Below the pieces are notes generated by a model. The model ran no database searches, was not told the origin of the DNA, and saw only the letters and a list, made by a program, of their open reading frames with translations. This document shows, in pieces, positions 11,401 through 23,800 of a stretch of 64,000 nt of DNA. The number at the start of each line of letters is the position of its first letter. Within the stretch, counting starts at the first letter, position 1. The position numbers and the translations under genes were made by a program. The stretch is from Whitmania pigra (Eukaryota > Annelida > Clitellata > Hirudinida > Haemopidae), in NCBI GenBank assembly GCA_021613335.1, contig JAJTWR010000254.1, positions 1,005,501 to 1,069,500 of the forward strand, written 5' to 3'.

Positions 11401-14400
11401 CTCACTTTTATCAGAAATTATCATTAACAAACTTTTCTTTGTCAAATAAACACTACAAACAAAAAATCTAGAAAGTTCTGCCTTCATACCTTTAAATTTA
11501 TTTTCTTTTAAGTATACTTGTGAGGCACCAACATGGCAGGAGTCAGCATTTACATCCAATCCAATCCCAGAGTTATAATACTGAAATAAAAATGATAGGG
11601 GAAAAAGAATAAATAAATTCCTAACAGTGTAACATAATGAGTACCGTGTTTCCCGAAAATAAGACAATGTCTTATATTTTCATAATCAACAACACATCAG
11701 CATATTTTTTCATGTTTTACAAGTGATTGTGCTACAGGACGCAAGGAGCATGGTTTTAATCATTTATTAATAAAAGTAATATTCTAACAAGAATGTTAGA
11801 AAAACCTTAAATTAGAGTATTTCTGAAAAAATTAGTCAAATTCAATCATATCAACTTATGCTGGACTGTCATTATAAATAACTCTAAATTCCTGCCTGAA
11901 TTTCTAACAAATCCATTTCCTGCAGAGCCAATCTCTCTTGAGATTGGTCTCAATCATTCATGTTTTAACTTCTTGTTCATGTACTGCATTTGCAAAGCAA
12001 TTGTCAGGTGATTTTACACACCAAATTCTTAACCCAGCTCACAACCTCTCGCAGGTTAGGCTTCGCAGATTTCTGATCCACATCTGCATTTGTTAGAAAC
12101 TTCCTTGTCCCCCTCTTAACTGAGGTCATTATACTCTGCTTACTATTTGCAGATCATTCGGATATCCAACTTATTTTCTTTATAGAAAGTTGTAAGATTC
12201 TTGTGCAGCGAGTTATCACGATTCCTTTCTTATTTTCAATAGAACAGCTTTTGTAGAATCTTGCAGAAATAAGTTAATGTCAAAATAACTATTAATGGTT
12301 ATAATAAATCGGTTACATATGCGTCACACTGAATTAAGAAGATCCATAAACATAAGCCGACACAACTGTGTTCTAATTAGCTGTCTGTGTGCTGATTTCA
12401 AGACAGGACTCAACGAAGCATTGGAGATGCACCTTCATCCCCTGCCGACACCCGATGAAATCTTCGCTCGTCTGAACCAAGTCGTTCTTAGGCATGATCA
12501 GCTATTAGATGACTTTCATACAACAAATGCATTCAATGAGAAGTCCATTAGAAAGGGAAAACAAATTTGTTGCTCGCGCACTTCGACCCTGGCAGGACAT
12601 CATCGTTGCTGCAATCTACCCATTTTGGCCAAGTCGATGCTCCATGCCATCTCATCACTTCAAAAAAGCTGCCTGAGGATGAAAACATAGATATCGCAAG
12701 AATTGAATAAGATGTCAGGGAAGTCCAAAGCGATGTCATCTGTCACTTGCCAGTCGCAAAGGAGGATATTCGAAGGGCGACTGAAGAAGATTCTGAGTTG
12801 AAACTTGTTGTGGCCAAGTTTCCAGGCTGGAAATTATCTAATTCAATTTAAATAAAACTCCATATATACACTTTCATCTCCTATTAATGCTATGTAAGAA
12901 TTATAGTTCAGAAATAAATTAATATTTAAAATAGGTAGCTACATTCCAATCACCCTGTAGATCCAAAGGTCACCTTTCTTGCAAATCCAATTAATAGCCA
13001 GGAAAATGTAACAACATTAGCAACATCAATTGGAATACTTATTAAAAAGAGCACATCAGCTGGAAATTGATAATTTGGATGTTTAGAATGACATTGAGCT
13101 GAAATCCTATATAATCCTATAAAAGATGAACTTTTGGAACTTGGTCAAACCCGTTCTTTGGTTCCAAATATTTATGTGAATCATTGTTTTCAACCATAAA
13201 CATAATAAAATCAAACTACAGATCTCGAATAACCAACAAGCATCTTGATGATTATCTGAGGACAGGAATATCATCTGACAACGCTAATTATGCTTGCACT
13301 GACCACTGATACTCAATGCTGAAGATCACATTGACTTTTAATGAAACTTGTTTGGTATCGTGTACATGCACATTTAAGGAACAAAGGTAATGTATGTTAA
13401 ATTAAATATGTTGCTTTGTATGTTATTTGCATTAGTAATATGATAGTCATTATAAATTTACCTTAACAATTAAATGGTGTCCATTACATCATCAGTAATT
13501 TGGAATATACTCTTTAATACTAAAAGGTTGGGAACTACTACTCTAACTGCGACTGAGCTCTAAGTGTGTCTGACTTTAATATTTATCATACTTTGACTTA
13601 ATTATCATTTTCATAAATTAACATTATCATTTGAGATGACTGATGTTTTTAATCTAGTAATACCTCACAACATTTGTTAATGGTCCATAATGCCCTTAAG
13701 CTTGTGGAAAAATACATTTAAATACTCAAAGAAATTACCTTTTTGAAAATATAACAAATTCAAACATCTAAGTTATTTAACTTCAAATATTTAAGTCAAA
13801 AACAGGAAGAATTTTTTGCCTCTATAGTAAGTTTAAATGTTCAAAATTTTGTCCTCCACAGTTTTGTTTCATGTATAAAAATTCATGTCTTTTCATAGAT
13901 GTCAAAATTATACTCTTCTTATAAATCCTCCAAATTTAATGAGCCAAAATTTCATAGAAATAAATATGACATCCAGACAATATCTCTTATTAGTCAATCA
14001 ACATTTAATTGTTATTGATTTATCTTATTTTTAAAACATCAAATATAAGGAAACAAAATTTGTTATTGACGTAATAACATGTCCATTGTCAAATTCATAA
14101 AATGTTCAACTAATATACCTTTAAAGCTTCTTCAAATTCCTCAGACACAAATGCTTCGTTGCCCAAGCTAAAATAATAATTTAGTTCAATTCATCCACAA
14201 ATAGAAAGGCCTATATGACTCAGGCACGAATCCTAGACTATATAACGAATGAGACGATATAATGAATTAGACGTTATAACAAATTCTTAAGTTCATTATA
14301 AGATCCAATTCTTTATTTCGCCTATCACAAGATTTAAATATTTTTTATATTTAATAATATAATAATAAATACAAATAAAAACAAAGAAAAATACAAATTT

Positions 14401-15868
14401 GAACCGATGAATAAAAGATAATATATTTAATTTGTTCACCAGAGTTTTAAAATTTTTGCTTCGTTCACCAGTTTGAAAAGTTATTGTAAAATCGGTGGGG
14501 CTACATATTTGTAGTAATATTTCCAAGATTGATTGACTGATTGGTTTTGTTGGCTAGTCATGGACGTCATTTGGAAGGGGGCAACGGCTTTAGACCAGAT
14601 TGCTTTGCTAGGGTCTGCCCCCCCTGAATGTTGGCCAGAAGCAAAAAAAGATCATCTTCTCAAGCAGTGCAAGGGTTTTCCCCCTTCCCCCCTCCCCTTG
14701 AAAAATGCTGAAACGACGTCCTAGATTGATTCATTAATCTATTAATAAAGTCTTGAAATTTATTCTAAGCAATAAAATTTTAAAGCTCTGGCGGTAAAAT
14801 TAAATTTACTAGTTTTATTTATTAAATCAAATTTGTTTTTTTATTTCTATAAATTAGTGCGAACATTTTGGACGAAATAACGAATTAGATTTTATAACGA
14901 ATTCTTAAGTTCGTTATAAGATCAATTCGTTATATTGTCTCATTCGTTATATAGTCCAGCATCCCCCAGATACAGTTTATGAAAACGAAAACTCTAAACA
15001 TTGGGAGCAAATGGACAAAAAATCTAGGGTACAGACTAGGTGTATCAAAATTAACTTAAATCTGAGAAATTTACTTCAATAAATAAAAAAAACAAAACTG
15101 CATATTGTAGAGTCCATAACATTGTGTGGCAGACATTGTAGCATTATTACAGTGCGGCTCTTGAGTTAGATGGTAAAAACATGCATAGCATGAACAATAA
15201 TAAAGTTTATTCAGTATTTCCAATGAAAATCATTCTCTATCAATAATTGGTCTATATTGTGGAAGACCCATAAATTGTATCTTATCCATAGGATTTAATG
15301 TATCTAGAGATTTACAAAGGCCAAAAATGAATTTCTAGAGTTTAAAAAGGCTGTACTCAATGTTCTCTCCATGGCTTCTCATCCATAGATGGAAAGACTC
15401 AGACCTTACCCTAGCAATTCTTAACAAATGTCAACTATGGGCTGCCTTCTCTATCTTACCCCAAACATATTGTGGTTTAATGAGGTTACAATTGTAAACT
15501 AAGAACTGGTAAAATCAGATGTTATACTAATAATTTGTTCTGAAACAGAGTTGTGATGCTATGGAATTCTCTGCCTGTTGATATTGTAGAAAAAAAATTT
15601 CACACGCTTCAGCAGTATACTATTCAAAGAAAATAGACAATAATGGTATTCATGATTTCAAAAACTACTGTATTTTAATTTTAGTCTTAATGACGCCCGG
15701 TGGCGGTACAGATAATAAATAAAACCTCCATCATGCCAATACACACAGATTACGTAATACAATCTTCATATTTTGTGATTCATTTGTATAACCCAATTCA
15801 CTAAAATGCGACACTAATCGCCAAATGAAATGAAAAATCACGTACTCATAGTAGCTCTTCTCCGCCAT
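5447..15868 (-). CDS. SUGT1: SUGT1/SGT1 co-chaperone (TPR-CS-SGS)
   Basis: SGT1 is an HSP90 co-chaperone in SCF ubiquitin-ligase and kinetochore assembly. Exons (minus): 15868-15846, 14167-14119, 11580-11490, 11107-11038, 8949-8879, about 8804-8733, 8664-8568, 8503-8396, 6544-6469, 5804-5614 and 5554-5447. The first five code for TPR repeats (for example [44 protein letters not shown]). The next exons give the CS domain ([45 protein letters not shown]). The last two give the SGS domain ([50 protein letters not shown]). Splice phases fit except at the 8804-8733 exon, whose donor I could not place in frame. The start is the ATG of MAEKSYY. Total is about 318 residues, somewhat shorter than the human protein because the linker before SGS is short. 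Introns are filled with transposon debris. Confidence 0.95.
6834..7215 (-). mobile_element. LINE C-terminal tail in SUGT1 intron
   Basis: The minus strand from about 7190 to the stop at 6881 is one open frame typical of the end of a CR1/L2-like LINE reverse transcriptase protein: [42 protein letters not shown]. The stop is followed within 50 bases by a TTA microsatellite tail (6834-6848), the usual 3' end of such elements. It is 5'-truncated. It lies in the intron between the CS and SGS parts of SUGT1, on the same strand as the gene. Confidence 0.8.
7540..7960 (+). mobile_element. Probable LINE fragment in SUGT1 intron
   Basis: The plus strand carries broken frames reading [19 protein letters not shown] followed by a WRK-type stretch. 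This resembles the linker between endonuclease and reverse transcriptase in LINE proteins (HPWFD...R..W). No RT motif is preserved, so the assignment is weak. Confidence 0.35.
9640..10230. other. Intronic DNA, nothing recognised
   Basis: SUGT1 intron sequence with no exon, repeat boundary or transposase motif that I can identify. Just upstream, about 9306-9540 holds a loose internal duplication (the phrase around ctagtggtaa recurs about 170 bases later). Confidence 0.4.
10250..10535 (-). pseudogene. Possible RLE-type LINE endonuclease remnant
   Basis: A minus-strand frame includes [20 protein letters not shown] followed by RPDLVLI. An RPD-x-V hydrophobic strand is what the restriction-like endonuclease of R2-type LINEs shows. 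There is no ELTVPWE continuation, so the piece would be broken right after the motif. Another origin is possible. Confidence 0.3.
12380..12840 (+). pseudogene. Gypsy RT/pol scrap in SUGT1 intron
   Basis: The plus strand reads [12 protein letters not shown] followed by [14 protein letters not shown], the start of a Gypsy reverse transcriptase (VDFK..N......YPLP..E.IF..L). After about 100 unrelated bases it continues with a region equivalent to [17 protein letters not shown] and [13 protein letters not shown], which belongs after RNase H. The RT core and RNase H are missing. The same join of RT start to post-RNase H occurs at 41085-41450, so both derive from the same subfamily. Confidence 0.62.
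14225..14966. mobile_element. Long-TIR MITE in first SUGT1 intron
   Basis: The first ~95 bases (from gactatataacgaatgagac at 14235) recur inverted at about 14866-14960 (gtctcattcgttatatagtc), with roughly 85-90 percent match by eye. The arms enclose AT-rich DNA without a transposase. This is a non-autonomous DNA transposon of Tc1/mariner type by its look; a target duplication was not established. A second, GC-richer insertion (about 14545-14725) lies inside. Confidence 0.75.
14545..14725. mobile_element. Nested MITE, related to 23660-23800
   Basis: About 180 GC-rich bases inside the long-TIR element. The left end catggacgtcatttggaagg and the right end aaacgacgtcctag are imperfect inverted repeats (GGACGTC-TTT). 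The MITE at 23660-23800 has similar ends (cagggacg...cgtccc) and a similar gggggcaa-type interior, so they look like one family. Confidence 0.45.
15330..15725 (+). pseudogene. LINE C-terminal fragment
   Basis: The plus strand in broken frames gives [19 protein letters not shown] followed by HTLQQY, the hallmark end of a CR1/L2-like LINE protein (R...LWNSLP..IV....F..F). Stops interrupt it. It lies in the SUGT1 first intron, about 150 bases from exon 1 and antisense to the gene. Confidence 0.65.
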
Positions 15869-16375
15869 GGATAACCGCCCAAGACTCCAACACAATTTTG
15901 GTAAAAGCATTCACAGATTCAGACTAGAATTTCAGATTCGGTAAAAAAATAAACAAAATTAATATATGAATATTACAACAATTAAAATAATAATTTTATT
16001 TTATTTTATTTAAAAGTAAAAGTAAATCTTTGATCCGTAATATTTTAGGGATATCTCTTTTTAGGGGAAATCGGTCCGCATTTTTAGGCTCTGAATGTAT
16101 CCGCTTAAGGGTTAGGGTTAGGCAAAGCATAAAGTTTAAACACTCGATCGCTGATGTAAGACGTCAAGTATTTTTTAAATTTTAATAAAACTTTATTAGA
16201 GACTTCTATGTAAGTGACTTAATATATATCGCGGATAAAAGATTCACTTTTACTCATCTTAGGCGGAGCTTAATTTGTTTTGAGATGGAGCTTTATTTTT
16301 TCTTATCATCTCATTAAAATGTGCGCGAGCAGGGCGAGAGCCTGTTGTTAAAAGCCTATGTTACATCGCTAGCAG

Positions 16376-17050
16376 GTTCCAAAATCTTTTTAATTACTCA
16401 ACCAATGTCAAATTAAATTACACCAAAATAATCTACAAGCATCTACTACATAATTTTAAAATCGCACTGTCCAGATTTTTATTTGTTTATTTTTAAATTT
16501 GAATAATTTAACTGCAACTTTAACGAAAAACACCAAAATACGACAACTTCATGGTCAAAAATCTTTTTAGTTGCTCAGCCAATGTCAAAATATATTATAT
16601 CAAAATAATTATCAAACATTCCTCTTAAAATCGCCTTGGCCAGATTTTTAATTTTGTTTCGTAATTCGTTGTAAACTTGCATAATTTAACCTCAACTTTT
16701 CGGAAAAACAACAAAATGCAACAACTTCATGGTCAAAAATCTTTTTAGTTGCTTGGCAAATGTTAAAATAAATTACACCAAAATAATCATCAAACATTCC
16801 TCCTAAAATCGCCCTGGCCAGATTTTTAATTTTTGTGTTCTGTAACTTTTCTGAAAAAAAAAAACAACCAAATGCAAAAACTTTATGATCAAAATTCGTT
16901 TTAACGACTTAACCAATGTCAAAATAAATTACATCAAAATAATCATCAAGCATTCCTCTTAAAATCACACTGGTTGGATTTTTAATTTTTTTCCGAAATT
17001 CGTTGTGAAACTTGCTTTAAGTATCGACAACTTTTCCGGAAAGCATCAAA
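16376..17050 (+). repeat. Tandem array of ~175-base repeats, array 1
   Basis: About four units, beginning near 16378, 16555, 16734 and 16890, each opening with a version of tcaaaaatctttttagttgc. Each continues with caatgtcaaaataaattaca, a run near ccagatttttaatttt, then aacttttccgaaaaacaac. The last unit is cut at 17050 by the start of the next repeat. The same unit recurs at 19735-20290. Confidence 0.85.
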
Positions 17051-17054
17051 ATGC

Positions 17055-18525
17055 GACCCAGCAAACACCGCCAGGTGGGGACCGTGCGGTCTGAAGGCGG
17101 GTTGCCCAGTTTGCCCAGTTCAGCGGGTTACGTCCGGGCAAAGTCTCGGGATAGGTACGGGACCAGTAGGGGAAAGAAACTCATAAATATGCCCACAAGG
17201 GTCCCGAGCATAGCCCAGTGGCTTATCCCCGCCGGAAAATAATGTGTATATGTATAAACTAAATTTTATTCATAATTAATGATATTTCTATAATGTAAAC
17301 ATTTAGTGAATCCTTGCAATTACTCTGTTTGTAAAATTGTTTAGTTATGTGTAACTAGTTTCATTATATACAACAGCGCGGGTAAAATTGGATTCATTGT
17401 TGATTTGTTACCGAATTCAACGATACAAGCGATCTCAGTCGAACGAGTTGAACGCCGAAAAAGTGAGTTAATCAACTTAATAATTGAATTTTTGGCACAT
17501 TTGCTTTAAGAAGAAGATTAAGCAACGATAAAACTTTCTGCAACATGAGTTTATCGCCATACGTTTCAGAGAGAACTAAAAGACGTCAATTAGTTAGACG
17601 AGTTGAAGAAATTATGAATCAGTTGAAACCTGATGCTTATGTTAACGTTGAGCATATTCCTTCATGCTCCAATACAGATGTAAATAATGTTTCTAGTTTT
17701 AGAAATTCAGTCGATACCATAAGCCAGAGAGTATTAGAGTCAGTTGACGATGAATTACATCGACAATTTGATGAGGATACATGGTCTATTCGTTTCCAAA
17801 ATTCAGAAGAAGAAATGGGTTTGGAAGATCTAAATCATTATTCAGAAGAAGAAAGGGATTTGGAAGATCCAAATCATGAAACTGATGAGTTTAACATAAC
17901 TGAAGAGCTTGCTCGTTGGGCTGTGTCTAATAATATCTGTCATAAAGCCACTTATTGAAAGTTCTTAAGCATGTTATTCCTGATTTGCCAAATGATTCTA
18001 GAACTCTTCTGGGAACCAATAAGACTATAAAATGCACAACTTTGGCTGGAGGGGACTAAATGAAATATAGTTTGTAAATAATATAACAAAATGTGTATTT
18101 CTTTTCATGATTCAGATGATGTTATGGATGCCAGAGCAAAGACAAAATTGGCTGAGGAGACATCGAACATCGATTCTGAAACTGATGTCATTGAAAAAAA
18201 AGAAGAAAGTATACAAGACTGATATATTCCTAACGGTGTGCAATACTGGATTTATTTTTACAGAGCAAAAAGGAGGATATATTCAAGTAGTGCTGAAGAA
18301 GTTGTTTCATTGAAACTGCGGTATGACCATTCGAACATATTGCGAATATTATATGTTTTAAAATTTGTTTTTTAACTTGTTATATGTTATCTGTTTAGCT
18401 AATTGCAATTTTAAATTATTCAGAAAACCAAAGATGTCCAAATAAATAAGCCAATTCCTCCTTCAAAAAAAGTGTTTCAGGTCCACCATTCTCCTTCATT
18501 TTGATCTCAGGTCGACCTTCTTCAT
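17055..18525 (+). pseudogene. DUF4806-type gene copy A, 3'-truncated
   Basis: This copy is homologous to 37080-38760. It begins with a GC-rich leader (cccagcaaacaccgccaggt). An open frame at 17545-17958 starts MSLSPYVSERTKRRQLVRR, is rich in acidic residues and ends with EELARWAVSNNICHK. After a one-base frame change near 17955 the text goes on as LLKVLKHVIPDLPNDSRTL and LLGTNKTIKCTTLAGG. This layout resembles the N-terminal part of the multicopy metazoan proteins that carry DUF4806 at the C-terminus. A following exon (about 18113-18200) encodes ARAKTKLAEETSNIDSETDV. The DUF4806 domain itself is lost, because homology with the second copy stops at about 18525. Confidence 0.6.
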
Positions 18526-18534
18526 GATCAAATA

Positions 18535-19735
18535 TGTTATAAGTTTCAAATCATTATTTGTGGGCAAGCCAAGACACTAATTTGTAAATATATTGTAAGA
18601 TATGTATTTTGTATGAAACCTTTTTTCAGCTTTAAATTTTCTGTAGTTTTATTGAAAAGAGCATATCGGCCTCAACTTTTGTATCCGATTCTGCCACCCG
18701 AATACGGTTTTTGTAAAATAAACAGTTTTTCGTATAATCTCGAACTGGAACATAATACAAACAAACAAATATCTGTCATCCTTTAAATTTAAAAAATAAT
18801 AAGCCAGATATCTTGTTAACAACTTATGGCTAACTTTTTATGTAAACATCATTTGCTAATGATATTAAATTTTTTTTTTATTTCTTAATCGTGTTAATAA
18901 TTCACTTTACTATATTCCCAAGATTCAAGGAAAATAGCGAAGTAGCAAAAAACAGCGGCGGAACCAGAGATGGCAGTGAAGGCGGGCGGGTGGTGCCTCC
19001 GCGTTCATAAAAAGCTGCATATGTCGATGACGGTTTACGTTACCTGGCGAGTCAGAGCCGCCAGTAAAAAAGCTCTCACCAACTTTCGTGCCAGTTTACT
19101 GGTATTTTTTTTAAATAAAATTTAACGCTTGAACTTCGCATTTACGTTTTTGAATGTAGTTAGCGCTGTCGTCATGTGACAATGTGGCATCAGATTGTGT
19201 CAGTGTCGGTTACGACATCATGGGATGCTGTGAGATGAAGTGGACAAGCTCTTTACTCAATAATGAATAGAGACATATTATTATATTATGGGTCGATCGA
19301 TGAAATCATTTGCGAGTGTTGAAATTGAGCTGAAGACCTTCAAATCCAGAAAAACCGCAATCTTAGTTGATTGTATCTCTTGGCTGTAATGACAATTTGC
19401 TATGCTCCTATTGAACGACTAGGGTAGTGTCTGACTTTAAATAGCTTGGTTGAATGAGATTGCGAAAGTTATTGCGATTAATTAAACATAAACACCCTGC
19501 TAGCGATTTGTAAGCAGCCTGCTAGCCTTATTCAAATTTGCAATAATTTTATTTGAATAAGTTTAAATTTTAAAATAAATGCATACATTTGGCAATTTAG
19601 ATAACATGGCAACAACTTATTTTATTGTTACTCTTTATAAAAAAAAAAACTCTATAGTTGCACTTTTACACCCCGCAACAAGCAGTGCTTCGGTTTAAAC
19701 ATAAACACCCTGCTAGCCTTATACAAGTATTCGTT
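18535..19735 (+). repeat. Segmental duplication, left copy
   Basis: Sequence from about 18535 (for example tatgtattttgtatgaaacc and attgaaaagagcatatcggc) matches 20310-20451 plus 22784-22935. Sequence at about 19028-19735 (for example gttacctggcgagtcagagc) matches 23640-24262. The two copies lie in the same orientation on either side of the second tandem array, so this is an old direct duplication. No gene was recognised in it. Confidence 0.75.
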
Positions 19736-20290
19736 GTAAACTTGCATAATTTAACCTCAACTTTTTCGAAAAACAACAAAATGCGACAATTTCATGATCC
19801 AAAATCTTTTTAGTTGCTTAACCAATGTTAAAATAAATTACACCAAAATAATCATCAAACATCCCTCTTAAAATCGCACTGGCCAGATTTTTAAATTGTT
19901 TGTTTAAATTTAAATAATTTAACCTCAACTTTTCCGAAAAACAGCAAAATGCGACAACGTCATTGTCAAAAATCTTTTTAGTTGCTCAACCAATGTCAAA
20001 ATAACTTACACCAAAATAATCATCAAACAATCCTCTTAAAATCGCACTAACCAGATTTTTAATTTTTTTTGTTTAAATTTGCATAATTGTTCTATAACTT
20101 TTCCAAAAAACAACAAAATGTGACAACTTCATGGTCAAAAATCATTTTAGTTGCTCGGCCATTGTCAAAATAAATTACACCAAAATAATCATCAAACATT
20201 TTTTTTAATATTGCACTGGCCAGATTTTTAATTTTTTTCCGAAGTTGGTTGTAAACTTGCACTAATTATCGACAACTTTTCCACTAGTTT
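19735..20290 (+). repeat. Tandem array of ~175-base repeats, array 2
   Basis: About three and a half units of the same repeat as 16376-17050, starting near 19797, 19966 and 20133 (tccaaaatctttttagttgc and variants). The unit holds acaccaaaataatcatcaaac and the gccagatttttaattttt phrase. It separates the two copies of the segmental duplication. Confidence 0.85.
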
Positions 20291-20451
20291 TTTTAATCAA
20301 ATCGAAGTGACACGATTTGTTGTAAGCTTTAAATCATTATTCAAGCTAAGACGCCAATTTGTAAATATATTGTAGCTTAGATATGTATTTTGTATGAATC
20401 CTTTTTCAGCCTTAAATTTGCTGCAGTTTTATTGAAAAGAGCATATTGACC

Positions 20452-22783
20452 CAGAGGCGTAGCCTGGGTATTTTGCGCCCGGGGACAAACTATAGAATTG
20501 GCGCCCTTTTCCATGTCTATATATTTAATCTTACTGTATTACACTAAATTTGAAATTGTAATAAAAATCAAATTTTAATGGCACAAGGCATCCATTTAAA
20601 AGTGAAAAACCATTCTACAAATAGTAGCGCATCAGTCACCCAATCAGTCAGTCTAAGATGATTTACATGCATAGTAGTCTAATAGTGTTTAAAATAGATT
20701 TATTTTTCTTGATTTAACAGTTGCAAACTGATCAATAACGTCATCAAAGTCTGTTTTCTCTTTCTATACTAAGAAGATCACTGAGACGATCCTGTCCCAT
20801 TGCCCCATTATCCCATGCAAACTGATCAATAACGTCATCAAAGTCTGTTTTCTCAAGCGTTTCTCTTTCTATACTAAGAAGAGCAAGATCACTGAGACGA
20901 TCCTGTCCCATTAATGCACGCCGATACGACAAAATAAGTTTCAATTTGCTCAATGACCGTTCACAGCTTGCAATTGAAACCGCTATTGCTAACAAAATTT
21001 GTAGTGAAATTCGAAAATTCGAAATACGTCGCTTCCATAAAGCACAATAAAACCAAGGAGATCCAAAGGAGTTTCTGGTAGAGTTTCAGTTCGCTTTCTC
21101 AGCAGCATTCTGCAGTCACCAATTTCGGTGAAGAGTTCGTAGCCATTAATGTCCATGTCGTAGAAAGTTGCAAAATCTGCACAACTTCGACGAATTTCAT
21201 CTTCATCTGTGTCAGATGTCAGAAGAGTCTTAACGTCCAGCAGAAATCCAAATTTTGTGTTCAGGTCTTTGAGTCGTGAAAAACGTGTTGACATCTCCTG
21301 TTGAAGACGATCGAACACATTCTTCATAACACGCATTACTTCCTCTTCTGATGAGAGTCCTGCATCTCTTGCCAGTTCTCCAGGCATTCTCCTACGTCGC
21401 CTAATTCTTCTTTCTACCGGAATATCCCATGCTGTGCATTTTGTTCTGGCGTTTTCGACCGCAGCCAGGCTCAAATCATCACGAAGCTTGATAAATTCTT
21501 GCTCCAAAGATTCAATATCAGTCGCAGCTTCCTTGAAATTTATGGTAGGATCTTGTAGGCGCTTCTGTGCACGATCAATTTTTCCAAGAACGACATTGCA
21601 GAAGTGTAATAAAACTATGAAATTAAAATTCAATATACAGGCCAGTAACTGCTGTGCACCACTTCTAGTTTCAGGTGTTATAGTGGAGTCTTCCGATAAT
21701 TTCTCTAGCAATCCAACTAGTTCATCCAGTCCTTCATGGATAGCTTTAAAAGCTTCAGATCGTGCACTCCAGCGTGTTTCAGACTCTCTTTTTACTGTTA
21801 TGGGAAGAGCTCTTTTTAATTCTTCCCAACGAATTGTTGAATGAGAGAAAAACGAATAAATGCTTTCAAGTGTTCCAAAAAAAGTTACGACAACAGGATC
21901 TTGCTTAGCTGAATACACACCTGCTAAATTTAAGCTGTGGTTGTCACAGTTGACGAACAGTGCTCTAGGATTTCTGTCACATATTCGTTGTTGAAGGCCA
22001 GATATATGCCCAGTCATCACCGAAGCATTGTCATAACATTGAGCTCGACAGTCGGCTAGAGGTATCTCATCAGAATTCAGTCTCTCGACGATGACTTTCT
22101 CTAGGCTTGCAGCATCTTTTGAATATATCTAGATATAACCTAAAAATGATTCTTTGATTTTTAATACAAACTATTATTTGAAGCTATCATATAATCAACG
22201 GTAATTGTAGTTAAAACTAAAAATATAATAACTTTCTTTTGGCAGTTGGCGGCCACCGGCCCAGTCCAAGCCTGGTGGGGGCGCTCGCTGCAGTGCAACT
22301 TTGCGTTAGCCTGATACCAATGGGAGTTTCAGAAATTGTTTTGACGTTTTCACGCTTTCACGAATGTTGTTTATCTTTGTCTATATTAGAACAATCACAA
22401 CCGGTCTCTGATAAAAAGTTTTAATATACCTTAATAGAGTGTAATCCGTTTTAAACCACAATAAGTTCGTCAACAACACTGTAGTATTACAGTAGTAGCC
22501 ACTGCAGAGTGCATGCAGAATCCGTATCCTGACTGGCAGCAGTGGTGGTGGGCTCACTGAGTTCACTGAGCTGGCAGCAGCATCAACCAGGTCTGGATGG
22601 CAGACGTATCAGACGATGGCTCATATCTGCCCTGCTCCAGCCGCCGCTGTTGGCTAGCTTGTGAGTGTGACCTGTTTTACCAATGTCGCCAAAATTAGGT
22701 AACCCTCATTTTGGCGCCCCTGTATCTTGGCGCCGGGGGACATATGTACCCCCTTGCCCCCCCCCCCCCTAGCTACGCCTCTG
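20452..22783 (-). mobile_element. hAT transposon, ZMYM1-like, with 8-bp target duplication
   Basis: The ends are inverted repeats (cagaggcgtagcctgggta at the left; the right end reads agctacgcctctg, whose complement is cagaggcgtagct). Both sides are flanked by the identical octamer tattgacc (20444-20451 and 22784-22791), the 8-bp signature of hAT insertion. The element is about 2332 bases and carries a minus-strand transposase. A run of 13 or more C at about 22757-22769 sits near the right end. Confidence 0.93.
20744..22140 (-). pseudogene. hAT transposase (ZMYM1-like), N-terminally truncated
   Basis: On the minus strand from about 22140 the frame runs DAASLEKVIVERLNSDEIPL, then CRAQCYDNASVMTGH (the hAT CRGQ.YD.A..M.G motif). 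NCDNHSLNLAGVYSAK and RWSARSEAFKAI follow. It continues to about 20995 and ends with the C-terminal dimerisation region (VSIASCERSLSKLKLILSY, then RLSDLALLSIE) in a shifted frame. The N-terminal zinc-finger part is not visible between 22140 and the element end. A ~100-base tandem duplication near 20744-20910 repeats the last RLSDL segment, and there is a frame break near 20995. The element is therefore probably dead. Confidence 0.85.
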
Positions 22784-23659
22784 TATTGACCTCAACTTTT
22801 GCATCCGATTCTGCCATCAAGTTGAGTTACTATACATAGCAACCTGCAGGCTCTTTATTCTCATCGGTGAAGATCAATGAATAATTACATTTAGATAATA
22901 TGTTGATACTTATTATGTGAACATCATTTGCTAATGACATTGCGTTTAGTGTCACTAAGAATATCCCTGGAATTAACTTCGGTTCTGTGATTCAATGAAA
23001 TATTATTTCTTAGACGTTTAAACTGCAAACCACAAGTAGTGAAAGCACCTCTGAAGTTAAGCACCCAAACGGAAAGTTGACCACACAGAGTTCATTTCAA
23101 CGCAATTTTTTAAACAACTTTATTGTTTTATTGAAATCTTGTAATCACTACAAATTAGGGATAAAATTCAATGCCGTAAAAAGGAATCAATTAGATTCTA
23201 TAATGATAGAGGGCATCGAAGAAAATATATCGAGGGCATTGCACTTCAATGAAACTTTTTTGAGCGTTACATGGATCTTTGGCACAAACACGCGCATAAG
23301 TTTCAGCACTTCAGTTGAGCTGGGACGTAATTTCCCCCTTGACTTTAGACTAGACGTTGACCAGTAGATTCGGGATCATAAATATATTATTAAATATAAG
23401 CTTCAATTATTCAAACAATGGTGGATTGCCCAACCCTAATAATACAAATTCTTCGGACAAGAATAAATTATTAGACAATCTGTGGAACAGGCGTAGCCGG
23501 CCGGACTTGCATGTTCCTTTTTGTGGCTCAAGCATGTTACGCTTCAGTAGCTAAGCTGCATTAAATATAAGGCTGTTAACAATTAATAGTTTCATTGACA
23601 TTAATCTTGCAATAATTAATCATCAATTAATTGTTTACGTTTACGTTACCTGGCGAGTC

Positions 23660-23800
23660 AGAACCCAGGGACGATCATTTCATCATTTTCCAAGGAGGGG
23701 GGCAAACCCTCGCAAAACGTGTGGAGATCACCTTTTTTTGGATCTGGTCCAAAGTCAGAGGGCCGTTTCCCCCCTGCCCCCATAAATTACGTCCCTCAGA
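23660..23800. mobile_element. Short MITE (hAT-like ends)
   Basis: About 135 bases inserted into the right duplication copy, absent from the left copy. Ends are cagggacg and cgtccc, with tcagaacc / tcagaatc on the two sides as a likely 8-bp target duplication with one mismatch. The inside is GC-rich (ggaggggggcaaaccctcgc) and has no coding potential. Confidence 0.65.

Noticed and set aside
16376..20290. Regular repeats suggesting a CRISPR-like array
   Set aside because: Units are ~175 bases, diverged, directly adjacent and without unique spacers. They are satellite repeats in a eukaryotic genome.
23020..23080. 5S rRNA-like phrase (ctctgaagttaagcac)
   Set aside because: Only about 15 bases resemble the 5S internal control region and the surroundings do not match. 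Chance or a very old 5S-derived repeat.
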